A stretch of 42,559 nt of DNA from an uncultured Saprospiraceae bacterium (GTDB lineage: Bacteria; Bacteroidota; Bacteroidia; Chitinophagales; Saprospiraceae): NCBI GenBank assembly GCA_937923485.1, contig CALDUE010000079.1:1-42559 (forward strand). Direction: 5' to 3'. The position numbers and the translations under genes were made by a program. Numbering within the stretch: the stretch's first letter is position 1; every line of letters starts with the position of its first letter. A model generated the notes under the pieces. The model saw nothing but the letters and a program-made list of their open reading frames with translations, did not search any database and had not been told where the DNA came from. This document shows, one piece after another, positions 1 through 7,758 of the stretch.

Positions 1-323
1 TCAGGCAACCGATAAATGAGCAAGTCGTCAACAATGCCACCTTCAGGAGTTGGAAAACAAGAGTATTGTGCCTGACCGATTTTGAGCTTCGACATGTCAT
101 TACTCGTGACGTGCTGAATAAGCTCTTTGGCCTCTTTGCCGCGAACGATAAACTCACCCATATGACTCACGTCAAACATTCCCGCTTGGGTTCTAACAGC
201 CTCATGTTCTTCCCTCAACGTACCGTAGGAAATAGGCATATCGTACCCCGCAAAAGGGGCCATCTTAGCATTCATCGCCAAGTGACGACTGTGTAATGGA
301 GTGAGTTTTAGCTGATCGCTCAT
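1..323 (-). CDS. gcvT: Glycine cleavage system T protein (aminomethyltransferase), N-terminal part
   Basis: Reading the minus strand from the ATG at 323 gives 107 codons with no stop before the window edge, so the 3' part is missing. The start reads MSDQLKLTPLHSRHLAMNAK, followed by MAPFAGYDMPISYG, a MFDVSHMGE block and a VTSNDMSKL block. These match the conserved N-terminus of GcvT, which transfers the aminomethyl carbon from lipoyl-GcvH to tetrahydrofolate and releases ammonia. The gene starts 32 bases after the stop of the HEAT/cyclophilin gene on the same strand and is probably its operon partner. The family call is firm; completeness of the gene cannot be judged. Confidence 0.93.
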   Translation of the reverse strand, partial: MSDQLKLTPLHSRHLAMNAKMAPFAGYDMPISYGTLREEHEAVRTQAGMFDVSHMGEFIVRGKEAKELIQHVTSNDMSKLKIGQAQYSCFPTPEGGIVDDLLIYRLP

Positions 324-355
324 GTGTATGAATTGGTTAGGGGCAACAAATTTGG

Positions 356-2398
356 TTAGCGGAGACGCATGCGCATTTTATCTCCTCTTTGAAGGGACAA
401 GATTACGTCCATTCCTTCTACAACGCGGCCAAAGATGGTATATCTACCGTCAAGGTGGGGCGTCGGTGAATGCGTAAAGAAAAATTGGACGCCTTCGGTA
501 TGTCTTCCAGCACTCGCCATGCCGATATACCCTGCGCCATCATAATACAATGGTGGTGTTTCCGTCCGAATCGTGTAGTCCAAACTTCCATATCCATCAC
601 CTCGATTGCCGCCACCTTGTGTGACGAAATTCGGAACGATGCGATGAAAACCTTTACCGTTGAAATACCCGTTTCGAATCAGTTGCACGAAATTGACCAC
701 TGTCCCTGGTGCTTCTTCTCCAAACAGATCGATAACTATGTTTCCCGCATCGGTCTCGACCACCGCTTCCAAGCCCGGTTGGAGGCTTCTATAAATGTCC
801 CAATTTATCGGATGGTTGAAGTCAGGAATAGGCTTTTGGGCAGTGTAATTATTCTTGAGCACAGCTTTCGCGTCTTCAATGGCATAGTAGGTCTCTGTAT
901 CCCTTGGCAAGTCTAAGCGCTGCTGCGTTGCGTCTAAAAATTCGAGAGACTCGTATGCCGTTTGAAAGTTCAACGTTGAAATGGCATAGGTATTTGCGGC
1001 AAGCGCTTGCAACCCCATGTTATCGCCCTCCATGACTTGCTTCAGATAGATTGCATACTCTCTCTTGAAAGAAGGAAAGCTCCCCCTGAAATACTCGACG
1101 ATATCGGGGCGTGCAGCGATACTCAGCAGTGCTTCACCTGCGCCAGAAGCAATCACTTTATTCGTCTCGGTCGAAGCTCGCTCTATTAAGTAGCGATAGT
1201 TCCAAGGGTCCTCGCCTAGCGTCCTCAATATTTCCGCTTTCTCGTAGGTGTTTTCGCTTGCGCTAAAACGGGCCTTCAGTTCATAGCGAATGTATTTGCG
1301 GTATTCTGTGAGGTAGGGCGGCATGTGTTTAAGTGCTGCCGCATAAAGTGGATATTTGGCTGGACCGGATATACTGTCTCTAGCGATCCGCCAGTATTGA
1401 CTTGCGTCCTCACCTATACCGATCTGACGAAGTTGATTTGCCGCGGTTTCTGCAACAAGGCTATTCTCATCAGCCGTCGCGGCCAATAAAAGGAGTCTGG
1501 CTGATTCGTAGGGTTGTTTACCTAAGGCATTCAGCAACTCTAATCTTACCAGTTGATTCGCCTCAGCTCGATACAAAATCGCGATTTGTTCGGGCGTGTT
1601 CGCTTCTTGGGTTTTGCCGAGCGCACGCGAGAGCGACATCCTTACATCAGCAAGAGGTTCTTCAGCAATGGCCTGTGTTATTTTTTCTAGATATCCATTT
1701 AAATCGATTTTGGCTCGCTTCAAATAATTGGCTGCCACCACCCTCACAGAAGCAGGATATTCCAAAGAAGTGGAATACTTAAGCATGGTAGCTGTTCCAC
1801 GCAGATTGGTTTCTCCTCTGATCGAGAAACGATATAGACCTCTCGACTGGCCAAGTAGTAAAGCGGTATCTTTTGGTGTGTAGGTGCTGATGTTGGACAA
1901 AGCCGAGAGCATCGTCGTGTCACCCACTTTCCCAATTGCCTCGAGAATCGCTGCATTGGACTCCTTATAGGTGCCAACAGTATCTCTAAAATCGAAGGCT
2001 TGCAAGAGGGCAAATTGTGCCTTCGCATTTTGCTGCTGTCCTAAGGCATACGCCGCAATTGCACGCACTTCATTCACGGGGTCGAGTAAGAGTCTCGTCA
2101 ATGGCCCAACAGAACTATCGCTAAGTATGGAAGCAAAAGCATTGGCAGCAATGAAACGCTGCGAAACATCCGTGGCTTCCAAGTAGGGCAAGAGGCTGTC
2201 TACCAAAAGACGGTCTTGCATATCGTACAAGCGACGGTGGATTGGGTCGTTAAAATCAACCACCACTTGCGTACTTGGGTCTGTTGTTTCAGACACAGGA
2301 ACACAGCTACCAAAGGCCAGCGCAAACCATGCAGCAGCGATGATGTATGGCAAAATTTTACAGGACCAGTGATTCCGGCATTCCCTCATGGGTGCCAA
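356..2398 (-). CDS. HEAT-repeat lipoprotein with C-terminal cyclophilin-type peptidyl-prolyl isomerase domain
   Basis: This 680-residue protein begins with a hydrophobic signal ending in a lipobox (AFGSC, Cys32), so it is probably a lipidated envelope protein. Residues of about 60-520 are helical and contain HEAT-like units such as VRAIAAYALGQ and VRLELLNALGK. From about 542 to the end there is a cyclophilin domain: FHRIVPNF with the catalytic Arg, TQGG, GMASAGRHTEGVQFF and HLDGRYTIFG. The usual Trp of the active-site loop is replaced by His-Leu in PTPHLDG. It lies 35 bases after porW and 32 bases before gcvT. A role in folding of secreted or outer-membrane proteins is inferred from the isomerase domain and location, not shown. 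Met4 is an alternative start. Confidence 0.88.
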   Translation of the reverse strand: MAPMRECRNHWSCKILPYIIAAAWFALAFGSCVPVSETTDPSTQVVVDFNDPIHRRLYDMQDRLLVDSLLPYLEATDVSQRFIAANAFASILSDSSVGPLTRLLLDPVNEVRAIAAYALGQQQNAKAQFALLQAFDFRDTVGTYKESNAAILEAIGKVGDTTMLSALSNISTYTPKDTALLLGQSRGLYRFSIRGETNLRGTATMLKYSTSLEYPASVRVVAANYLKRAKIDLNGYLEKITQAIAEEPLADVRMSLSRALGKTQEANTPEQIAILYRAEANQLVRLELLNALGKQPYESARLLLLAATADENSLVAETAANQLRQIGIGEDASQYWRIARDSISGPAKYPLYAAALKHMPPYLTEYRKYIRYELKARFSASENTYEKAEILRTLGEDPWNYRYLIERASTETNKVIASGAGEALLSIAARPDIVEYFRGSFPSFKREYAIYLKQVMEGDNMGLQALAANTYAISTLNFQTAYESLEFLDATQQRLDLPRDTETYYAIEDAKAVLKNNYTAQKPIPDFNHPINWDIYRSLQPGLEAVVETDAGNIVIDLFGEEAPGTVVNFVQLIRNGYFNGKGFHRIVPNFVTQGGGNRGDGYGSLDYTIRTETPPLYYDGAGYIGMASAGRHTEGVQFFFTHSPTPHLDGRYTIFGRVVEGMDVILSLQRGDKMRMRLR

Positions 2399-2433
2399 AT
2401 TACCCTCTTTGTTGAATGACTAGCGCATCGGAC

Positions 2434-5400
2434 CTAGAGATAATTATCCTCGAAGAATTGTTGATACTCTGCAAAAGCCTTCGAACGAAGCACTTCTCGA
2501 TAATTTCCTTGGGAAATGAGCAAGGGCGTAAACTCTTTGCCACCTAGGAATTCCTCCATGGCGCCGAGAATTTCAACATAGTAAGACATGCCCTCTTCTT
2601 GCGTCTTGAATCGACGGATGACTACGACTGGGGTCTGTTCACCATCTGAAAGCATGTACACGTTTCCGATCACAAGCTTATCTAAACGGTGGTGTTCTCC
2701 GTTATAATCAGCAATCGACGCTTTAGCCTCAGAAATGCTTGCGCCCTTAGGTAGCGCAGCCAAGAAGTAGTGCGATTTACTTGGAGTGAGCGTGAAGTTT
2801 GTGTTTGCTGTAGCTCCACCGGTCTTCGCCGCCTTGTCGAGCGCTGCACTACCCGCGCGCTCTCCAAGCAGACGGAGAATCTCCTTAGCCTTCTTCGATT
2901 CGTCGCTTTTTGGATACTTGGAAACGACCTTCTTCAACTCTGCTACATAAGGATCCCTGCCTTCAAGTTTACCTACGACCATTGAATTAAGTAAGGCAAA
3001 TCGCGATTGAAGATCATTGTCCTCTCCAAACTCTGTTGGTACTAGATCAATGCGCTCCTTAGCACCTTTTGCGTCGCCAGCCTCAAATATGCTATACGTC
3101 TTATCGTAATAATCGACGAGCTTTTTTTCTGCATCTTTTGCCGCATTAACAAAGGCTGGATCTAAGAGTGATTTCGCATACTTAGAGTCTGGATACTCCT
3201 TCTTGAGACGCTCGCGCGCTGCACGAGCCTTGGCTGCTTCGCCCGTGGCATCGTATGAAAGTGCCAAGAGGTAAAGTGCTTCGGGCATGTTCTCGCTCTG
3301 CGGGTAGCGACGAATCAACTCTTCGAGCGCTTCTGCAGATTTAGCAGGCTTTTCAAGCTTTTCACGGTACTGTCTTCCAAGTGATAAGAGCGATTGCTCT
3401 ATAATCATGTTCGCCTTTGTCGAGGCTTCAGGGCTGTTCGGCACATCGGCTAAGATCTTGGCTAAGTCCTCTTCAGAAGAAGAATTAGCTGCAACATCTG
3501 GCAGTTCTTCTTCCAATACTGCCTGATTCTCTCTAGCATCGATTGTTCTCCAATTGTCAACCAGTCTACGCTCACCGAACTTCTTTTGGAAGGCTTTCCT
3601 TCCTCGTTTCAGTGCTTTATCATCGTAAGCAAAAAATGTCGAGGTTGCCTGCGCTGCACCCCTTCTTGCTGGGCCTTTGGCTTTGCCAGGGTTATTTGCC
3701 GCATCACGGTTAGCCTTAATGGCTGCATCCAAGGCTGCTTGACGACGATCTTTATCCATCTGAACTGCGAGGTCGCGTTGCTCTTCTGGTGAGAGTTGGG
3801 CAATAGCGAGCAGGCTATCCTGTAGTGCGATAGCTTCTAGGTTCTCTGCGATTGGTTTTAGATTTCTCGCATAAGCATCGATCTCTTCATAGCGAGGATC
3901 GTCTTTGGAGAGCACCTGGAGAGTTGAGTCAAAGTAGTTGTTGGCAAGAACGTAAGACTCATTTTCGAAATAGAGATTTCCCAAGCGCAAGTATCCTTTC
4001 GCTGCCTGCGTTTGATTACCAACGTTGGCCGCTAGAGACTCCTGTAAATATTCGATTCCTCCAGGGCGATCACCACTTTCTAATGCGATTTCTGCCATTT
4101 GGTAGAAGATCTGATCGCGATACTCTTCGTTCTTCAACTCTCTCGACATGCGACGCAACTCCTTGATGGTAGCTGTCGCGTCAGCTTGACCGACTCGGTA
4201 AGCAGTTGTTGCTAATTGTAATTCAGCGTTAAATGCCATCTCAAAGTCTGGCTTCAACTTCACCACGCGACGGAAAGAAGCGTAGGCTCCTTGCGTATCA
4301 TTGGTGCGTTGCTGAATCTGACCGAGAATGAAAGAGTAATGTGCTTTCTCCTGCTTGTCTTTAGAAAGTGCCACTGCATCCGCTAAATAAGGAGCCGCTG
4401 CAGCTAGATCCCCTTTCTTGATATACAGATCGGCATACGCTGCGGGGAGCTTACGACGAACGTCTTTAAAGGTATTGCCATCACGTGCTAGCTTGCCGAG
4501 TACGCGCTCAGCGTCCGTGTACTTTTCACGAGAAATTTGCGCTCTCGCCAACCAGTAGCTCAGGTCTTGCACAGCAGATTCATGAACAAAAAGTCCTTTC
4601 TTGTTAATGTCGCCAGGCTTCCCGGTTACAGGATCCACAAGGCCTTCACCATCGTCGATAGCACTAGCCGCATCGGGAATTTTGCCAGCTTCTATTTTCG
4701 CTAAGCGAGCCGCCTCAGCAGCTGCTGCTTTTTGTTCTGCTTCTAAAGCAGCTTTTTCCGCGTCGGTTTTAGCTTTGATTTCTGCCTTCTCAGCAGCTAT
4801 GCGCTTTTCACGCTGCTCTTTGGCCATCTCCGCACGACTTTTCGACTTGCCTTTGCTAGGCGCTGCTTTCTTCTTCTTTTTAGAAGCACTCGATTTTTTA
4901 CTAGCCCCCTTTTTTGCAGGAGCTTCTTTTTTCACTCGAGAATCACGCTGCTGCTTACGCTTGGCGGCTTCTTTACTGCGCGAGGGAGCGGTAGTCCTGG
5001 TTTTGCGTGTTTTGGTCTTGCTTTTCTTAGACTTTCCCTCTGCTATTTTCTGCTTCTCAATTCTCTTGAGTCTGGTGGTCTCGTTGGCTGGGTCAAAATC
5101 TTTTACAGAATATTGGAAGGTGTACTCTGCTTCTTCAAAATTCTGCTTGAGCAGCTGAGCTTTTCCAAGCAAGAGATAGCTGTCGTCTTCATAACGACTC
5201 GGACGGTGAATGTTGACTACTAGCGAAATCTTCTCCATCGCCTTATCCAAGTTGGCGGAGGCAGATTGCGGATTCTTTACGTCATAAGCTGGATAGACCG
5301 GAAGTAGCTCGTTGTAGTTCAACTCTTCTGCAGCTTCGAGCTGAGCTTCGGCTTCATCGATGAGTTCGTTGGCGTTGAAATACCCGTTGTAGCGGGCTGC

Positions 5401-5541
5401 AAAACTGTGGTACCATTTACCAAGCGGCTTGCGTTCGCCAAAGCGTTGCGATGATTTACAGCCAGCGGCAATAATCAAAACCGCGAGCAAAAGCACGGTA
5501 ATCCTTGAAGCTGAGCGGAAAGAGGAGAAAAATTGGACCAT
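2434..5541 (-). CDS. porW: PorW/SprE-type TPR lipoprotein of the type IX secretion system
   Basis: This 1035-residue lipoprotein (lipobox LIIAAGC, Cys28) starts its mature part with CKSSQRFGERKPLGKWYHSF and then ARYNGYFNANEL, typical of the PorW/SprE family. That family is a periplasmic lipoprotein needed for type IX secretion and gliding in Bacteroidota. TPR-like helical repeats occupy residues of about 60-155 and 310-580, with another array (about 690-890, including YPQSENMPEALYLLALSYDATG) and a folded tail near 930-1035. Between the first two arrays lies a very Lys/Ala-rich segment (about 158-287), first Lys/Arg/Ser-rich, then charged coiled coil. It heads a leftward operon with the HEAT/cyclophilin lipoprotein and gcvT. 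The family call rests on motif recall and architecture, without alignment. Confidence 0.8.
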   Translation of the reverse strand: MVQFFSSFRSASRITVLLLAVLIIAAGCKSSQRFGERKPLGKWYHSFAARYNGYFNANELIDEAEAQLEAAEELNYNELLPVYPAYDVKNPQSASANLDKAMEKISLVVNIHRPSRYEDDSYLLLGKAQLLKQNFEEAEYTFQYSVKDFDPANETTRLKRIEKQKIAEGKSKKSKTKTRKTRTTAPSRSKEAAKRKQQRDSRVKKEAPAKKGASKKSSASKKKKKAAPSKGKSKSRAEMAKEQREKRIAAEKAEIKAKTDAEKAALEAEQKAAAAEAARLAKIEAGKIPDAASAIDDGEGLVDPVTGKPGDINKKGLFVHESAVQDLSYWLARAQISREKYTDAERVLGKLARDGNTFKDVRRKLPAAYADLYIKKGDLAAAAPYLADAVALSKDKQEKAHYSFILGQIQQRTNDTQGAYASFRRVVKLKPDFEMAFNAELQLATTAYRVGQADATATIKELRRMSRELKNEEYRDQIFYQMAEIALESGDRPGGIEYLQESLAANVGNQTQAAKGYLRLGNLYFENESYVLANNYFDSTLQVLSKDDPRYEEIDAYARNLKPIAENLEAIALQDSLLAIAQLSPEEQRDLAVQMDKDRRQAALDAAIKANRDAANNPGKAKGPARRGAAQATSTFFAYDDKALKRGRKAFQKKFGERRLVDNWRTIDARENQAVLEEELPDVAANSSSEEDLAKILADVPNSPEASTKANMIIEQSLLSLGRQYREKLEKPAKSAEALEELIRRYPQSENMPEALYLLALSYDATGEAAKARAARERLKKEYPDSKYAKSLLDPAFVNAAKDAEKKLVDYYDKTYSIFEAGDAKGAKERIDLVPTEFGEDNDLQSRFALLNSMVVGKLEGRDPYVAELKKVVSKYPKSDESKKAKEILRLLGERAGSAALDKAAKTGGATANTNFTLTPSKSHYFLAALPKGASISEAKASIADYNGEHHRLDKLVIGNVYMLSDGEQTPVVVIRRFKTQEEGMSYYVEILGAMEEFLGGKEFTPLLISQGNYREVLRSKAFAEYQQFFEDNYL

Positions 5542-5646
5542 ATACCTAACGACTTATACCTCGAAACGGGGAGCAAAGTTGCGCATTTCCCTCGATGATG
5601 AGATATCCCAGTTAAAACTGATGTTTGGGTAGGGTTAGTATGTCTG

Positions 5647-5793
5647 TTATTGGACGTTAAGGGTTGGGGCCCGCGGCGCTTCCTTTGGGATGTTGATGCC
5701 CACGGCGGGGGGATCTACAGCACTGCCTTTAGGGAGGTTCAGGCCTATGGCGTTTTGGGACTTATGCTTCTCGAATAAGCATTGAGGTAGTTT
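5647..5793 (-). pseudogene. Open-frame remnant with a 15-codon imperfect repeat
   Basis: In the gap between porW and the M23 gene the minus strand has 48 open codons between a TGA (5794-5796) and a TAA (5647-5649), with no ATG or normal start. The reading ends NAIGLNLPKGSAVD, then PPAVGINIPKEAPRAP, then TLNVQ-stop. AIGLNLPK and AVGINIPK are two copies spaced 15 codons apart. At DNA level the copies are about 5682-5707 and 5726-5752, and they differ mainly at third codon positions or by Ile/Leu/Val swaps. This looks like the tail of a once-translated repeat protein, or an intergenic repeat that happens to be open. No function can be assigned. The rest of the 5542-5900 gap shows nothing I recognise. 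Confidence 0.35.
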
Positions 5794-5900
5794 TCATGCG
5801 GCGCTCTATAAAGTTACGTTCAGATAAAAATCGGAGTCAAATTAGGCCACAGCCCCAGCTACTAATACCTTTGTCTTTCTATTTCGCACCACCCCACCCT

Positions 5901-6764
5901 ATGGCAAGCAAATGGCAAGCCTTCAAAGAACAAATCTCAGAGCCTTACCGCGTGACGGTGAAGCGCGAAGAGACCTTCGAAGAAGTCAAAGTCTATAACG
6001 TCAATAAAGCCAACCTCTGGGCACTGGCGATCGGTGTAGTGCTAACGGTAGCCTTGCTCACTTTTGCCCTCATTGCACTCACTCCACTTCGTACTTTACT
6101 CCCAGGATTTGGTGCACTCAATGAACGTAGGGAACTGGTAGACCTCAATCGTCAACTGCGCGAAATCGAGGAGACCGTCAATGCCCAAGAAGCCTATACT
6201 ACCAACGTACAGCGCATCCTTGTAGGAGACGTAGAAACCTATGATGAAGTAGCAGAAGCGAACGCTGAGGCCATTCCAGACAGCGCCATCCACACAGAGC
6301 GTATACCCGAAGATGAAGAGCTTCGCCAAGAGGTAGCTTCCGCCAAAACGCGCTATCAGTCCAATACCAACAGCGGCGGAGTACCACTCGATCAATTGCA
6401 CCTCGTCGCTCCCCTACTCGGAACCATCTCAAGCCCGTTCGACCCGACCGACCGTCACTTTGGAATTGACATCGTCGCCCCAAGTGAAACCCCAATAAAA
6501 GCGACGCTTGATGGCTATGTCGTAGAAGCAGGTTGGTCGCCCGAAAACGGTAACGTCGTAGGCATCCAACACGCAGGTGACTTACTCACCTTCTATAAGC
6601 ACAACTCTAGCGTCCTCAAGCGCGTCGGGGATTTTGTAAAGGCAGGTGAAGCCATCGCAATCATCGGAAATACAGGCACCCGCACCGACGGACCTCACCT
6701 TCACTTCGAACTATGGTATCGAGGACAACCTGTAAATCCTGTGGGATTTGTCGCTTTTCAATAA
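5901..6764 (+). CDS. M23-family metallopeptidase, membrane-anchored (peptidoglycan endopeptidase type)
   Basis: I chose the ATG at 5901 (287 residues, MASKWQAFKEQISEPYRV) over an upstream start because the extra 35 residues look unlike protein and the family begins this way. One transmembrane segment (about 39-62) anchors the protein, followed by a short helical linker (about 75-155). The C-terminal LytM/M23 domain carries the zinc ligands: HFGID (His186, Asp190) and GPHLHFELW (His266, His268), with another conserved His at 234. Such enzymes cut peptide crosslinks in peptidoglycan or process envelope proteins. All metal ligands are present, so it should be an active enzyme rather than a degenerate regulator. 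Substrate is unknown. Confidence 0.87.
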   Translation: MASKWQAFKEQISEPYRVTVKREETFEEVKVYNVNKANLWALAIGVVLTVALLTFALIALTPLRTLLPGFGALNERRELVDLNRQLREIEETVNAQEAYTTNVQRILVGDVETYDEVAEANAEAIPDSAIHTERIPEDEELRQEVASAKTRYQSNTNSGGVPLDQLHLVAPLLGTISSPFDPTDRHFGIDIVAPSETPIKATLDGYVVEAGWSPENGNVVGIQHAGDLLTFYKHNSSVLKRVGDFVKAGEAIAIIGNTGTRTDGPHLHFELWYRGQPVNPVGFVAFQ

Positions 6765-6859
6765 GAAAGTGTAATTCTTCTGCTAAATCTGCCGTTTATT
6801 CGTTCAGACTTAGCGTACTTTGTACACCAAGTAATTTTTAGCACTTCAACAAGCTCACC

Positions 6860-7288
6860 ATGGCTACTGACAAGACCCTTCGCGAAACCTTCAACGAAAA
6901 AGGAGAGCACATCAGCCCAGTTTTGCCGGAAGGCGTAAAAAACTTCCTCGTCGATATCGACGGAACTGTCTGCGACGATGTGCCCAATGAGGAGCCAGAG
7001 CGCATGAGCACGGTACTACCCTACCCAGATGCGCTCCAGATGGTGAACCAATGGTATGATGAAGGCCATATCATAACCTTCTTTACCAGTCGCACAAGCG
7101 ATACCCGTGAAATCACCATCGAATGGCTCGACCGTCACGGTTTCAAATACCATGACCTGCTGATGGACAAGCCACGTGGCGGCAACTACCACTGGATTGA
7201 CAACCATATCGTAAAGGCGACCCGCTACAAAGGACGCTTCACTGATCTCGTCGTAGAAACCAAAGAGATCGAAGTATTCCGCAAGTAA
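6860..7288 (+). CDS. HAD-superfamily phosphatase-like protein
   Basis: This 142-residue soluble protein has the HAD signature FLVDIDGTVCDD (nucleophile Asp32, acid/base Asp34), motif II FFTSRTS (Thr76/Ser77), and a motif III/IV region with Lys104 and the WIDNH acid near Asp114. There is no sizeable cap domain, so it is a minimal HAD fold, perhaps acting on a large substrate or oligomeric. Similar short proteins occur widely in Bacteroidota with varying names; I do not know the substrate. It ends 11 bases before the DUF3817 gene, suggesting co-transcription. Confidence 0.75.
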   Translation: MATDKTLRETFNEKGEHISPVLPEGVKNFLVDIDGTVCDDVPNEEPERMSTVLPYPDALQMVNQWYDEGHIITFFTSRTSDTREITIEWLDRHGFKYHDLLMDKPRGGNYHWIDNHIVKATRYKGRFTDLVVETKEIEVFRK

Positions 7289-7299
7289 GCACTTACGCT

Positions 7300-7611
7300 A
7301 TGCGTCAAGACAAGCCCGTCTCGCGACTACGCAAACTGGCGCTCATCGAAGGCATCTCCTTTCTAGTGATCCTTTTTGTAACCATGCCACTCAAGTATCT
7401 GATGGACATGCCTATGCCCAATAAAGTGTTCGGCATGGCACACGGCGTACTCTTTATCCTGTACCTAGTTTACCTCGTCTACATGTGGATCAGCCGTAAA
7501 TGGTCTTTTCGTGTACTCGCATGGGGACTTGCCGCCTCTATCCTGCCATTTGTAGTATTTTGGGTAGAGAAGAGGGTGTTTGCTGCACTCCCGGCCCAGG
7601 CCGAGCCCTAG
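7300..7611 (+). CDS. DUF3817 family small membrane protein
   Basis: This 103-residue protein has three hydrophobic segments. It carries the features I associate with DUF3817: LRKLALIEGISFLVILFVTM, a MPLKYLMDMP turn, and a VFGMAHGVLFILYLVYL helix with a conserved Gly-Met-Ala-His-Gly. No function is known for the family. It follows the HAD gene by 11 bases and is followed by a strong 23-base palindrome that may end the transcript. The family call is from motif recall. Confidence 0.78.
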   Translation: MRQDKPVSRLRKLALIEGISFLVILFVTMPLKYLMDMPMPNKVFGMAHGVLFILYLVYLVYMWISRKWSFRVLAWGLAASILPFVVFWVEKRVFAALPAQAEP

Positions 7612-7622
7612 CGAGGCCCTGT

Positions 7623-7645
7623 CCTGCGGACCACTGGTCCGCAGG
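7623..7645. terminator. 23-base perfect palindrome between convergent genes (possible bidirectional terminator)
   Basis: CCTGCGGACCA and TGGTCCGCAGG form an 11-bp stem around a single central base; the real RNA loop would take a few bases more. It starts 11 bases after the DUF3817 stop and lies between convergent genes. No T-run follows on either strand, so termination is plausible but not shown. Confidence 0.5.
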
Positions 7646-7663
7646 CAACACTCGCGTCACAAA

Positions 7664-7741
7664 CGCATGCGGCATGCAGCACGCATGCAATATCGCAACA
7701 CACATGCAGCATGCACGCGCGCAGTATGCGTGCTGCAAGCA
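7664..7741. repeat. CATGC-rich intergenic cluster with inverted repeat
   Basis: About 80 bases contain five or more CATGC words, several as GCATGC, interspersed with GCA and CGC. A 12-bp inverted repeat, TGCAGCACGCAT (7675-7686) and ATGCGTGCTGCA (7726-7737), spans the cluster. The stretch contains no credible gene. It resembles the other word-reiterating gaps in this window but uses a different word. Confidence 0.6.
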
Positions 7742-7758
7742 CAAATACAACACCCACC

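Noticed and set aside
4601-5158. Long plus-strand open frame of 185 codons opposite porW
   Set aside because: It mirrors the Lys/Ala-rich segment of porW; biased codons on one strand leave the complement open. It yields a Leu/Ser/Ala/Phe-rich peptide with no start signal.
5796-5900. Upstream start of the M23 gene
   Set aside because: The extra 35 residues are Arg/Pro/Gln-rich without similarity to the family; the ATG at 5901 gives the conserved N-terminus.
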